Shown here: positions 56,519-64,000 of the stretch, one piece after another
How positions within the stretch are numbered: the first letter of the stretch is position 1
Layout of the letters: each line of letters starts with the position of its first letter
NCBI GenBank assembly: GCA_965237785.1
Contig: OZ250159.1
Span: forward strand, 3,658,001 to 3,722,000
Length of the DNA stretch: 64,000 nucleotides
Direction of reading: 5' to 3'
DNA from: UBA6522 sp965237785
GTDB taxonomy: Bacteria; Pseudomonadota; Gammaproteobacteria; Steroidobacterales; Rariloculaceae
Translations under genes and position numbers: made by a program
Notes under the pieces: generated by a model
What the model saw: the letters and a program-made list of their open reading frames with translations, nothing else
Database searches by the model: none
What the model was told of the DNA's origin: nothing

Positions 56519-57741
56519 TAATATCCTGTCAACTCCACGTAGCCGTCGCCGGTGATTTCCTCACCCCGCTGGTTGCCCGTCACGCTGACCGCCCCTTCCC
56601 AGTAGCGAACCGTCAGGTCCAACTCCTGCTGAGGCAAGTGCGGGCTTATCGTCAGCGCCATCTCCTCGCTGGGCAGGTCGACTTGCCAGCTCACCGGGTA
56701 GCTCGAGCCGGTATCCGGACTGGTCCAATATTCCAACGGCGTCAATGAGACGTCCTGTGGTGACAGGCCGACACGCGTGCCGTCGGCTTGCAGCAACGAT
56801 CCACCACTGAAGGGGCTGGATTCCCCGTCCCTGGTCCGAAGCCGGTAATACATGATCTCCCGACCGTCTTCGAGTTGCAGGCCAAACCAGTCCCAGCCGG
56901 TCAGTTCCGGGCTCAGCGCGCTGGTGCCCCACTCCCGGTCCATCCACGCGGTGCCGCTGACATCGAATTCCACGTCCGCAACACGCAGCGTGCCGGCCGC
57001 GTCGAGCCGCGACAGCGAATAGTAGTAGGAGGCATTGCCGCGCTCGGGTCCCTTTGGATCCACACCGTTATCACCGTGAAGCGCCACGGGCTTGCTGCCG
57101 TCCAGCGTGAGTTGCAAACCGGTCCGATCCGTGCCCGCCCGCAAGCGCAACGGCGGAATGCCGTCGCCGTCGCCGTAGGCTGACCAGTCTTCGAGCCAGA
57201 CTCTGAACGGGTGCGCCTGGCTGCCCGCCAGACCCAGTGCTTGCCGCGAAAATCGTTCCGCCGTAATGAACTGCTCACCGTCGGTGTCGGTCACCGACAG
57301 ATGAGCCATCCAGGCTTGATTCGTTGCCCACTTCGAAGTTCGTTGCATGGTCTCGGGGGCTAGGGCGAAGCGAAAGAAGGTCAGCTCGAACCCGAAATGC
57401 CGCCCTTGGCGCGTGCGCAGATTGCCTGTGAAATACCACCATTCGCTACGGAATTTTTCGTGGGCGGCGTGATCTTCCGGAAACCGAAACGGTCTGCTCG
57501 CCAGCACCCGCGCGTAGTCGTCCGCGCTGGGCTCGGTAAGGAAGCGAGTCGCGCTGCCCTGTTGGGGTGGGCCTGGCTCGTCCGTGGGCGCGGCGCATCC
57601 GCAAAGCGCGAGAATCAGGACCAGTCGAGACGTTTCCGCGATGTTCGCAGCGAGTCCTTCGCGTCGCCCCACAATCGTGCGCCGACCGGCGTCCCGGGTA
57701 AGCGATTGCTGAGAAATTCGGGCCAGCGAGATTCGCGTCAC
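56518..57741 (-). CDS. AttH/CrtC-type lipocalin-like lipoprotein
   Basis: 407 residues from a GTG three bases after the permease stop, with GGAGG upstream. A later GTG at 57672 would give a more typical lipoprotein signal; the lipobox is LCGC. Family marks are KFRSEWWYFTGNL, FELTFFRFAL, GTAWMDREWG and TGWDWFGLQLEDGREIMYYR, as in AttH and carotenoid hydratase-like lipocalins. It is the last gene of an AttEFGH-type operon, and probably the exported partner of the transporter. The N-terminal coding region includes repeat-like sequence (57704-57723 and around 57640). Confidence 0.87.
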   Translation of the reverse strand: MTRISLARISQQSLTRDAGRRTIVGRREGLAANIAETSRLVLILALCGCAAPTDEPGPPQQGSATRFLTEPSADDYARVLASRPFRFPEDHAAHEKFRSEWWYFTGNLRTRQGRHFGFELTFFRFALAPETMQRTSKWATNQAWMAHLSVTDTDGEQFITAERFSRQALGLAGSQAHPFRVWLEDWSAYGDGDGIPPLRLRAGTDRTGLQLTLDGSKPVALHGDNGVDPKGPERGNASYYYSLSRLDAAGTLRVADVEFDVSGTAWMDREWGTSALSPELTGWDWFGLQLEDGREIMYYRLRTRDGESSPFSGGSLLQADGTRVGLSPQDVSLTPLEYWTSPDTGSSYPVSWQVDLPSEEMALTISPHLPQQELDLTVRYWEGAVSVTGNQRGEEITGDGYVELTGY

Positions 57742-57744
57742 CGG

Positions 57745-60252
57745 TTATTCCTCCCTCAACTGCCCGGCGACGCCGAAATTAACGGCGCGGGTCGCGGGAT
57801 AGATGCCGGCCAGTACCGCGGCGCTCAACGCCAGCAGTACACCGAGAGCAAGCGGCTGGGGCGAGATGGCCAGATCCATGCTCCAGCCGAACGAACGCAC
57901 GTTGATAACGAGGATGAGCAGTGCCGCCATGACTATTCCCAACGGGATGGCGAACAATCCCGCCGCCAAACCGAGCAGACCCGTTTGCGCCATCGTCAGG
58001 GCTCGTACCTGGACCGGCCTGAGTCCCACTGCCCTGAGAATCGCCAGTTCCCTGCCCCGCTCAAGTTCAATAGACATCACCGCACTGGCGAGTCCCAAAA
58101 AGGCAACCACGCCGGCCAGTATCCTCAGTACCTCGGTTATTCTGAACGTGCGGTCAAAAGTCGACATCGAACGGTCACGAATCAAGTCGTTGGAGCGGAA
58201 TCGAACCGGCGTCTGGACGCCAAGAACACGGCGCATCGCTTCAATCGCGGCGCCGCGGTTGGTGCTCTCGTCGAGATATACACCGATACCGCCGATCGCT
58301 TCGTCCTCCCAAAGTGTGCGGTATAGACTCAGGGGCATCAGGACCGTACCCGCATTGGTGCTGTAGTCGCGAAATACGCCGAGAATCGGGAACCCGTTGT
58401 CGCCCGACGCCGTCGGCAGGATAAGTTCATCCCCAAGATCAAGATCGCGGTGAAAGGCGAGCGGCTCGGACACAAGCACTCCTTCAGCGGACTCCATGCG
58501 TGCAATCGCGTCTGGCATTTCGGCTGTCATTTGCAGGCCCCAACCCTCAGGTCCTGGTTGTTGGGCGCGTATGCTCAATTCGCCCGTGGCCGTCGGTAGG
58601 CGTGTATAGCGAGTCACACTCAACCCCCGTATGCCGGGTACCGCCGCGAGCGCTTCCCGCTGGTTGTCATCGAAGAGGTACTCTGCGTCGATGTTGACAT
58701 AGACGTCCGCCGTCAGCGTGCCGGTCAACCATTCCTCCACGCTGATGCGGAAGCTGCCGATCATCAGGCCGATTCCCACTACCGTGGCAACTGCCACCGA
58801 CAGGGCTGCCGTTGCCACGCCGGTCCGGCTAAGCGACGCAGACATCCCCCGCGCCGCCAGTGAGCCGGCGATTCCGAAACCTGATTCCATCAACGGTTCG
58901 GCAAGCTTGGCCAGTAACCGGGTTGCCGCGGGCACCAGCAAGGCGCCGGCGGCGATTACGAAGAAAAGTCCCACGAACGCCACTACCAGACTTCTGGATG
59001 ACAGCAGAAGAAGTACCGCGGCGACCGCAGCCGCAGGTACCGCGAGCCACGTTGCGCGCCGCGCGAGTCGGCGTGTGCTTCGCTCCAGTGCGGCGCGGCT
59101 CATGGCAGTGTGGGGAGCCGTGCGGGCAGCGTCGAGCGCCGGGGCGCCGGCTGCAAGGAGCGTGGTTCCCAGGCCCATCGCCAAACCCTGCCAATAGATT
59201 GTCGGTGAGGGAACCATCGCGTTCATGTTCGAACGAAAGTACAGGTCGCCCACGGTGCGCAGGACCAGATCCACCAGGACGCTTGCGAGTTGTTGCCCCA
59301 GCACGATGCCGATCGCCGTGGCCAGGGCCCCGATGGCCAGGGCCTCGACGAGAACGCTGGTCAGTAGTTGACCGCGGCTGACCCCGATCGCGCGCAACAC
59401 GCCGAACACGCCGCGCCGCTGCACCACTGCGAATGACATGGTTGCGTAAATCAGAAACACGCCCACCAACAGGGCAAGCAGGCTCAGCGCCGTCAGATTG
59501 ACTCGAAACGCTCTCGCGAGTTGGTCGAAGGCCGCGTTGCGGCCCTCGGCGGGCACCAGGGTCACGCTCGGGAGCCCCAGGGCGCGAACCCGCTCCGCTT
59601 CAGCCTCGTCAAGGATCAAGTCGACCCGGGAAATCGACCTGCTGCCAAGCAACTCCTGAGCTGTGGCGATGTCGGTGATCATCGGTGCGGTGGGGCCTTC
59701 CCCGGTGGAGGAGGTTTCCAGTACCGTGCCCACCACGCGCACGGTCTTTGAGTAATCGGCGATAAGCAGGTCAAGGTCCGCGCCCACCTCGAGGCCCAAC
59801 TCTCCGAGGAGCGAATCGGGCGCGAGGATCGTATTCGGCTCTACGATCAACCGTGTGAAATCCGTGCCGCGGCCGGGAACAAATCCGGAAAACCCTCGAA
59901 AACCGGTTTCCTCTAGGGGATCGACGCCCATCAGCGTGAAGATGCGCCCAGGCAGTCGAACGAGTCCCACGTCGGCCTCAATCACTGGCGCTGCGCGCAC
60001 CGGACCGTGCGCCATGCGCAAATTCGCGTACAGTGAATCAGGCATCTCGCCCCGTGTGCCCATCAAGTGATGCGTCGTGCTACCGGTGATCAGGTCGGCC
60101 GAAAGTTCGAAAGCACGGCGTGCGCTGTCGTTGGCAAGGTCGACGCCGACGTACACCGCGACACCCAGAGCGATTCCGCTGACCGCCAGGCACAGCTGCC
60201 ACGGGCGCCGGCAGTAGAACCGCAGCCCCGACTGCGCCAGAAGCCCGTTCAC
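57745..60252 (-). CDS. FtsX-family ABC transporter permease (AttF/AttG-like, double)
   Basis: 835 residues: an N-terminal helix, a large periplasmic MacB-like domain, a three-helix FtsX block near residues 270-390, a second periplasmic domain, and a final FtsX block near 710-830 with ELERGRELAILRAVGLRPVQ. Two FtsX units in one chain fit LolCDE/YbbP-like carriers acting on lipids or lipoproteins. A GTG start overlaps the ATPase stop by four bases. Confidence 0.88.
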   Translation of the reverse strand: MNGLLAQSGLRFYCRRPWQLCLAVSGIALGVAVYVGVDLANDSARRAFELSADLITGSTTHHLMGTRGEMPDSLYANLRMAHGPVRAAPVIEADVGLVRLPGRIFTLMGVDPLEETGFRGFSGFVPGRGTDFTRLIVEPNTILAPDSLLGELGLEVGADLDLLIADYSKTVRVVGTVLETSSTGEGPTAPMITDIATAQELLGSRSISRVDLILDEAEAERVRALGLPSVTLVPAEGRNAAFDQLARAFRVNLTALSLLALLVGVFLIYATMSFAVVQRRGVFGVLRAIGVSRGQLLTSVLVEALAIGALATAIGIVLGQQLASVLVDLVLRTVGDLYFRSNMNAMVPSPTIYWQGLAMGLGTTLLAAGAPALDAARTAPHTAMSRAALERSTRRLARRATWLAVPAAAVAAVLLLLSSRSLVVAFVGLFFVIAAGALLVPAATRLLAKLAEPLMESGFGIAGSLAARGMSASLSRTGVATAALSVAVATVVGIGLMIGSFRISVEEWLTGTLTADVYVNIDAEYLFDDNQREALAAVPGIRGLSVTRYTRLPTATGELSIRAQQPGPEGWGLQMTAEMPDAIARMESAEGVLVSEPLAFHRDLDLGDELILPTASGDNGFPILGVFRDYSTNAGTVLMPLSLYRTLWEDEAIGGIGVYLDESTNRGAAIEAMRRVLGVQTPVRFRSNDLIRDRSMSTFDRTFRITEVLRILAGVVAFLGLASAVMSIELERGRELAILRAVGLRPVQVRALTMAQTGLLGLAAGLFAIPLGIVMAALLILVINVRSFGWSMDLAISPQPLALGVLLALSAAVLAGIYPATRAVNFGVAGQLREE

Positions 60253-60929
60253 CGGGTCTCCTCTTGCATGCGTGCGTCACGTATCGTGAATACTCGATCC
60301 GCAGCGCCGATCACTTCCCGGCTATGGGTGGCCATCACGAGGGTGGCGTTGTGTCGGCGGCAGGTCGTGTTCAACAGTGCAAGCACCTCGCCAGCGGTAT
60401 CCAGATCCAGGTTGCCGGTGGGTTCATCCGCCAGGACGATGTCGGGCTTGTGCGCCAGCGCTCGAGCGATCGCGACGCGCTGTTGTTCACCGCCGGAAAG
60501 TTCCTCGGGAAACCGGCGGCCATGGTCCTCAAGTCCAAGCTCCGCCAAGAGCGCCTGGGCACGCCGGATACAGTCGGGCTTGGAAATGCCATTGAGCGCC
60601 ATGGGCAGGCGCACATTTTCGGCCACGTTCAGCGTGGGGATCAGGTTGAAGAACTGGAACACGAAGCCAAGCCTACGGCAGCGTAGCCTGGACAATGCGT
60701 CCTCGCTCATTCCCGTCAGCGAACGCCCGAGCAACTCGACGTCGCCGCCGGTTGGCCGATCCAGTCCGCCGATCAGGTTGAGCAGCGTGGATTTGCCGGA
60801 GCCGCTGCGCCCGACCACCACCACGAATTCCCCCGTCTGGATGCTTAAATCGCAGTGGTCGAGGACCACATGGGCGCCATACGCCTTGTTGACGGCGGTA
60901 AGGCGGATCTGCGCGTCGGGAGCGCTCAC
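60249..60929 (-). CDS. LolD/MacB-type ABC transporter ATP-binding protein (AttE-like)
   Basis: 226 residues from a GTG at 60929; a longer in-frame start at 61040 adds basic residues not seen in the family. Walker A is GRSGSGKST, the Q-loop is FVFQFFNLIP, the signature is LSGGEQQRVAIARAL, Walker B is IVLADEPTGNLD and the H-loop is MATHS. It couples ATP hydrolysis to the FtsX-type permease encoded next and is the first gene of the three-gene operon. Confidence 0.9.
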   Translation of the reverse strand: MSAPDAQIRLTAVNKAYGAHVVLDHCDLSIQTGEFVVVVGRSGSGKSTLLNLIGGLDRPTGGDVELLGRSLTGMSEDALSRLRCRRLGFVFQFFNLIPTLNVAENVRLPMALNGISKPDCIRRAQALLAELGLEDHGRRFPEELSGGEQQRVAIARALAHKPDIVLADEPTGNLDLDTAGEVLALLNTTCRRHNATLVMATHSREVIGAADRVFTIRDARMQEETR

Positions 60930-61220
60930 AGGTCGCCTCGCGTCTGGATGCCGTTGAAGGCGAAGGGCATGTCGCGTCAACTTCCGCCAGGCGCTACGCG
61001 ACGGTGCCCGGCAAGTCGAATTCCTTGCGGGCTGTTGCAATACAGGCGTCGTTCCATTGCTGCAACTGCATCATCCTGCTCCGGCGAACCAAATGGCAGT
61101 AGAAAGCTTCCTTGCGGGTATACGAGTGGTTGAATTCATGTTTCAAGACTAGCGCCAAAAAGGAATTCTCATCAAGCGACTCAAGACTAGCCCAACCTGT
61201 ATCGCAAGTCCTCTACCGCC
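60930..61220. other. Non-coding gap upstream of the att-like operon
   Basis: About 290 bases. It holds a 19-codon ORF at 61093-61152 (SFLAGIRVVEF) that faintly resembles the start of CaiB/BaiF CoA-transferases. Nothing else is recognised. Copy B of the repeat follows. Confidence 0.4.
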
Positions 61221-61285
61221 CCGCCTCGACGTCCCCGCTACGCACATCGGTGAGACATGTGCGGCAGGTATCGCGGCCGGTGCCA
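61221..61285 (+). repeat. Interspersed repeat, long copy B
   Basis: CCGCCTCGACGTCCCCGCTA then CGCACATCGGTGAGACATGT and GCGGCAGG, ending CCGGTGCCAG. CGCACAT (61241-61247) pairs perfectly with ATGTGCG (61257-61263). The left arm matches copy A. It lies upstream of the GST gene. Confidence 0.7.
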
Positions 61286-61399
61286 GGGGGACTCTCCGGA
61301 GCTTTTGAGGGACTGGCGCGGTTAGCGTGATCCGTTTACTGTTCGAGCACATTCAAATTGCGGCAACGCATTTTCGATCGAAGGAGAATGGAACCAATC

Positions 61400-62041
61400 A
61401 TGAAACTCTATTACTTCCCCGGCGCACCCAGTCCGCGAAAGGTCGGTATAGTCATCGCCGAAAAGGGATTGGAGATCCCAACGGTAACCCTGAATATCCG
61501 GGCCGGAGAGCACCGTACCGAGGAATATGCGTCGGTCAATCCCGGGTGGACCGTACCGGCGCTGGAGTTGGACGACGGCGTCTGCATCACCGAGAGTCTG
61601 GCCATCGTGCATTACCTGGAGCAACTCCAGCCGGAGCCGAACCTCATGGGCAGTGACGCCAGGGAGCAAGCGCTGGTACTCATGTGGCACGATATTGCGA
61701 CCCTGCAAGGTTACCTGGGGATTCAGGAATACTTCCGTAATTCCGAGCAATTCGCAGAGGGGCGCGCGTTGCCGGGGCCACAAGCCTACGAGCGGATTCC
61801 GGCGCTCGTACAAAGGGGCGAGAAGCGCATGCACGTGTTCTTCGACAAGATCGACGACCGTCTCGGCGAAAGTGAATACCTGGCCGGCGACCGATATACT
61901 TATGCCGACATCGTTGCCTACGTGTATCGGGGGTTCGCCCAATTTGTGACGGGGGACGATCCGGCCGAACAGCGCAAGCATATGCGCCGATGGGTCGAGA
62001 CAATTGACGCCAGGCCCGCCGTAGCCTCGCTCGCGAACTGA
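61400..62041 (+). CDS. Glutathione S-transferase family protein
   Basis: 213 residues. The N-terminal thioredoxin-like domain begins MKLYYFPGAPSPRKVGIVIAEK, and TVPALELDDGVCITESLAI contains the cis-Pro and Glu-Ser glutathione-binding pair. The C-terminal helical domain ends with AGDRYTYADIVAYVY, the N-capping box. Two starts are possible (61388 and 61400); the second gives the family-like N-terminus. The substrate is unknown. The M61 peptidase gene follows after 17 bases. Confidence 0.9.
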   Translation: MKLYYFPGAPSPRKVGIVIAEKGLEIPTVTLNIRAGEHRTEEYASVNPGWTVPALELDDGVCITESLAIVHYLEQLQPEPNLMGSDAREQALVLMWHDIATLQGYLGIQEYFRNSEQFAEGRALPGPQAYERIPALVQRGEKRMHVFFDKIDDRLGESEYLAGDRYTYADIVAYVYRGFAQFVTGDDPAEQRKHMRRWVETIDARPAVASLAN

Positions 62042-62058
62042 TCGGGTCCGGAAACGGC

Positions 62059-63846
62059 TTGATTCACTACCGCGTACGGCTTGCCAATCTTGGCCGGCAT
62101 CACTTCGAGGTGGCCTGCCGGGTGGAAAATCCCGCACCTGAGCAGCGGCTGTCGCTGCCGTCGTGGACTCCGGGCAGTTACCTGTTGCGCGAGTACGCCA
62201 AGCACGTGGTCGGCATTCGCGCTGAATCCCGGGGCCGCGACGTCGTAGTCGAAAAGCTCTCCAAAAGCTCTTGGCGTTGTCGGGACGCGGGTTCGGAGCT
62301 GACCGTGACCGCGGAGGTCTTCGCCCTGGACCGTTCCGTGCGCGGCGCGTTTCTGGATGCCAGGCGCGGATTTTTCAACGGCGCCTGCCTGTTTCTCCGC
62401 CCCGAGGGCCGCGAGGCCGAGCCGGTGGAGGTGGAACTGGAACGACCGCTGGACCCAAGATGCCAGGATTGGCGGGTCGCAACCGCCATGAACGCGGTGG
62501 ATGTGGACGCCAACGGCTTTGGACGATTCAGGGCCGGGAACTACGACGAACTCATCGACCATCCCGTGGAGATGAGCGATTTTGCCCAGGTCGAATTCCA
62601 GGCGGGCGAAGTGCCCCATCGGCTGATCGTCGCCGGTCGCCACCACACGGACCTGGAGCGCATCGGCGCCGATCTGAGCCGGCTCTGCAAGGCACACATG
62701 GCGTTGTTCGGTCACCCGCCGCCGTTTCAAAGCTACTGGTTTCTCGGTCTCGCCTGCGCTTCCGGTTACGGTGGGCTGGAGCATCGCGCGTCGAGCAGTC
62801 TGATTTTCTCCAGGGAGGATCTGCCCGTAGTCGGCGATCCCGGCGTGCCGGTTAACTACCAGCGTTTCCTGAGTCTTTGCAGCCATGAATACTTTCACGC
62901 ATGGAACGTGAAGCGAATCAAGCCCGGCGCCTTCAGCCCCTATCGCCTGGATCGGCGCAATTACACCCGGCTGTTATGGGTCGTTGAGGGGGTGACCTCG
63001 TACTACCAGGACCTGGTGCTCTTGCGCAGCGGACTGATCGGGGTGCCGGTCTATCTGCGGCGCCTCGGTGACGTACTGACGCGCGTGTACCGAACCCCGG
63101 GAAGGCTTAACCAGAGTCTTGCCGAGGCCAGTTTCGACGCCTGGGACAAGTACTACAAGCCCGAAGTCAACTCGGTGAACGCCAACGTCAGCTACTACGC
63201 CAAGGGAGCGCTCGTAGCCCTTGCGCTGGACTTGACCCTGCGCACCGCGACCGATACGACGCTGGACGCGGTCATGGGCGAGTTGTGGCAGCGCTTCGGG
63301 TCGTCGCGCGATGGAATGGACGAAGAGGATTTCGAGGATCTGGCCCAGGAACTGGCCGGCATCGATCTCTCGGAGTTCTTCGCGGCTGCCGTGCGTGGCA
63401 CGGGCGATCTGCCCTTGGCCAAAATGTTGGACGACTGTGGCGTTGCACTGGAATTCAATCAGGGCGTGGGGCTCGGCGTTGAGGGGAGTTCCGCTCGGTC
63501 TTCCGCCCCGTCGCTGCTGGAATTGGGAATTCGATACCGACAGCGAAATGCGGGACTTGAAGTCGTCGCCGTCGTCGCCGACGGCCCGGCTGAACTGGCT
63601 GGTCTGAATCCGGGGGATCTGGTGATCGCGGTCGGTGGGTTGATGGTGACTGAGAAGAACCTCCAGAAACGGTTGCTGAGGCTGAAGGCGCAACGGCCCA
63701 TCCCGGTGACGATATTCCGCGAGGAGGAACTGCTGGAATTTCCGGTGACCCTGGCCGAAGCCCCGAGGAATACTTGCATACTCAGGCTCGTCGACAAGCC
63801 GGATTCCGCTGCTCTTGCCCGACGGCAGGCCTGGCTCGGTAGTTAG
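62059..63846 (+). CDS. M61 family peptidase (glycyl aminopeptidase-like) with PDZ domain
   Basis: 595 residues from a TTG start. A beta-rich N-terminal domain (LPSWTPGSYLLREYAKHV) precedes the zinc metalloprotease motif HEYFHAWN near residue 277, with the downstream Glu ligand in WVVEGVTSYYQD. GGLEHRASSSLIF is conserved. A C-terminal PDZ domain (VADGPAELAGLNPGDLVIAVGG) follows near 510-580. No signal peptide is visible, so it is probably cytoplasmic. Confidence 0.92.
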   Translation: MIHYRVRLANLGRHHFEVACRVENPAPEQRLSLPSWTPGSYLLREYAKHVVGIRAESRGRDVVVEKLSKSSWRCRDAGSELTVTAEVFALDRSVRGAFLDARRGFFNGACLFLRPEGREAEPVEVELERPLDPRCQDWRVATAMNAVDVDANGFGRFRAGNYDELIDHPVEMSDFAQVEFQAGEVPHRLIVAGRHHTDLERIGADLSRLCKAHMALFGHPPPFQSYWFLGLACASGYGGLEHRASSSLIFSREDLPVVGDPGVPVNYQRFLSLCSHEYFHAWNVKRIKPGAFSPYRLDRRNYTRLLWVVEGVTSYYQDLVLLRSGLIGVPVYLRRLGDVLTRVYRTPGRLNQSLAEASFDAWDKYYKPEVNSVNANVSYYAKGALVALALDLTLRTATDTTLDAVMGELWQRFGSSRDGMDEEDFEDLAQELAGIDLSEFFAAAVRGTGDLPLAKMLDDCGVALEFNQGVGLGVEGSSARSSAPSLLELGIRYRQRNAGLEVVAVVADGPAELAGLNPGDLVIAVGGLMVTEKNLQKRLLRLKAQRPIPVTIFREEELLEFPVTLAEAPRNTCILRLVDKPDSAALARRQAWLGS

Positions 63847-63929
63847 CTCGCGCGCCTCGCTCGCACCGCCGGATTAGTTGCATTTCCGGTGATAGAATCG
63901 CGCCGGGACCTCCCCGCAGGTACTCTTGA

Positions 63930-64000
63930 ATGATCGAGTTGGGATTGAAGTTTACCGCCGCCTACCTACTGGGATCGGTTCTCGGCGCCCTGTTTGTCGG
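63930..64000 (+). CDS. plsY: Glycerol-3-phosphate acyltransferase PlsY, 5' end only
   Basis: The window cuts the gene after 23 codons. The visible part (MIELGLKFTAAYLLGSVLGA) is a first membrane helix with the AYLLGS start typical of PlsY, which acylates glycerol-3-phosphate using acyl-phosphate. Too short for certainty. Confidence 0.6.
   Translation, partial: MIELGLKFTAAYLLGSVLGALFV

Noticed and set aside
61093..61152. A 19-codon ORF (SFLAGIRVVEF) resembling the start of a CaiB/BaiF CoA-transferase
   Set aside because: Only about ten residues of likeness, too short to support a remnant call.

Overview
The window is a GC-rich stretch (roughly 60% by eye) of a gammaproteobacterial chromosome. 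It is densely packed with housekeeping genes. No phage, insertion sequence or CRISPR array is visible. The affiliation rests on gene content (Fis, RppH, TyrA with fused chorismate mutase, GlnE, HldD/WaaF/KdkA, ErpA, GshB) and on several blocks that keep the gene order known from Pseudomonas: cutA-dsbD-aroQ-accB-accC-fis-purH-purD, yggT-yggS-pilT, ruvX-yqgE-gshB, and erpA-anmK-M23 peptidase-tyrS-rrn. The genus cannot be named from sequence reading alone.

Layout. 1-5200: trxA-rho facing the fis-purH-purD operon. 5400-9160: accC, accB, aroQ, a TlpA-like thioredoxin, a stand-alone DsbD N-terminal domain and cutA, all on the minus strand. 9290-11440: groESL with a perfect CIRCE operator and a terminator. 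11500-19340: glnE, a small zinc-finger gene, then lipopolysaccharide genes (hldD, waaF, kdkA) facing two tandem lauroyl-type acyltransferases. 19400-25300: an L,D-transpeptidase, htpG, a two-gene quaternary-amine ABC transporter, msrB and a TerB-like gene. 25370-28840: ispA divergent from a squalene/phytoene synthase, then a secreted NHL propeller. 29170-35790: yggT, yggS, pilT, an orphan pyrK-like gene, ruvX, yqgE, gshB, ampE. 35790-36456: an AT-rich non-coding stretch. 36457-42823: a TolB-like propeller, pdxH, ggt, frmB, tyrA, rppH and a deoxyribosyltransferase-like gene. 42930-50856: erpA, ppx, a disrupted ppk1, anmK, an M23 peptidase and tyrS. 50877-56443: a complete rRNA operon (16S, tRNA-Ile, tRNA-Ala, 23S, 5S) with two promoters, boxA sites, processing stems and a terminator. 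56518-60929: an AttEFGH-type ABC transporter/lipocalin operon. 61400-64000: a GST, an M61 peptidase and the start of plsY.

The main unexplained signal is a family of short interspersed repeats. The core resembles ATCGGTGAGATATTCG, and longer copies carry an upstream arm resembling CGCCTCGACGCCCTCGC. At least a dozen copies lie in the gaps between genes, most of them against a stop codon and mostly reversed relative to the gene they follow. Several copies form hairpins whose stem bases differ but still pair.

Other notable points: ppk1 has an in-frame TAA at a conserved position and probably a second frameshift near its end. dsbD is reduced to its N-terminal domain beside a TlpA-like protein. 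A short ORF resembles the start of htpX and runs into one of the repeats. Several genes expected from the Pseudomonas order are missing (proC, prmA, dusB, and the pyr genes beside ruvX).
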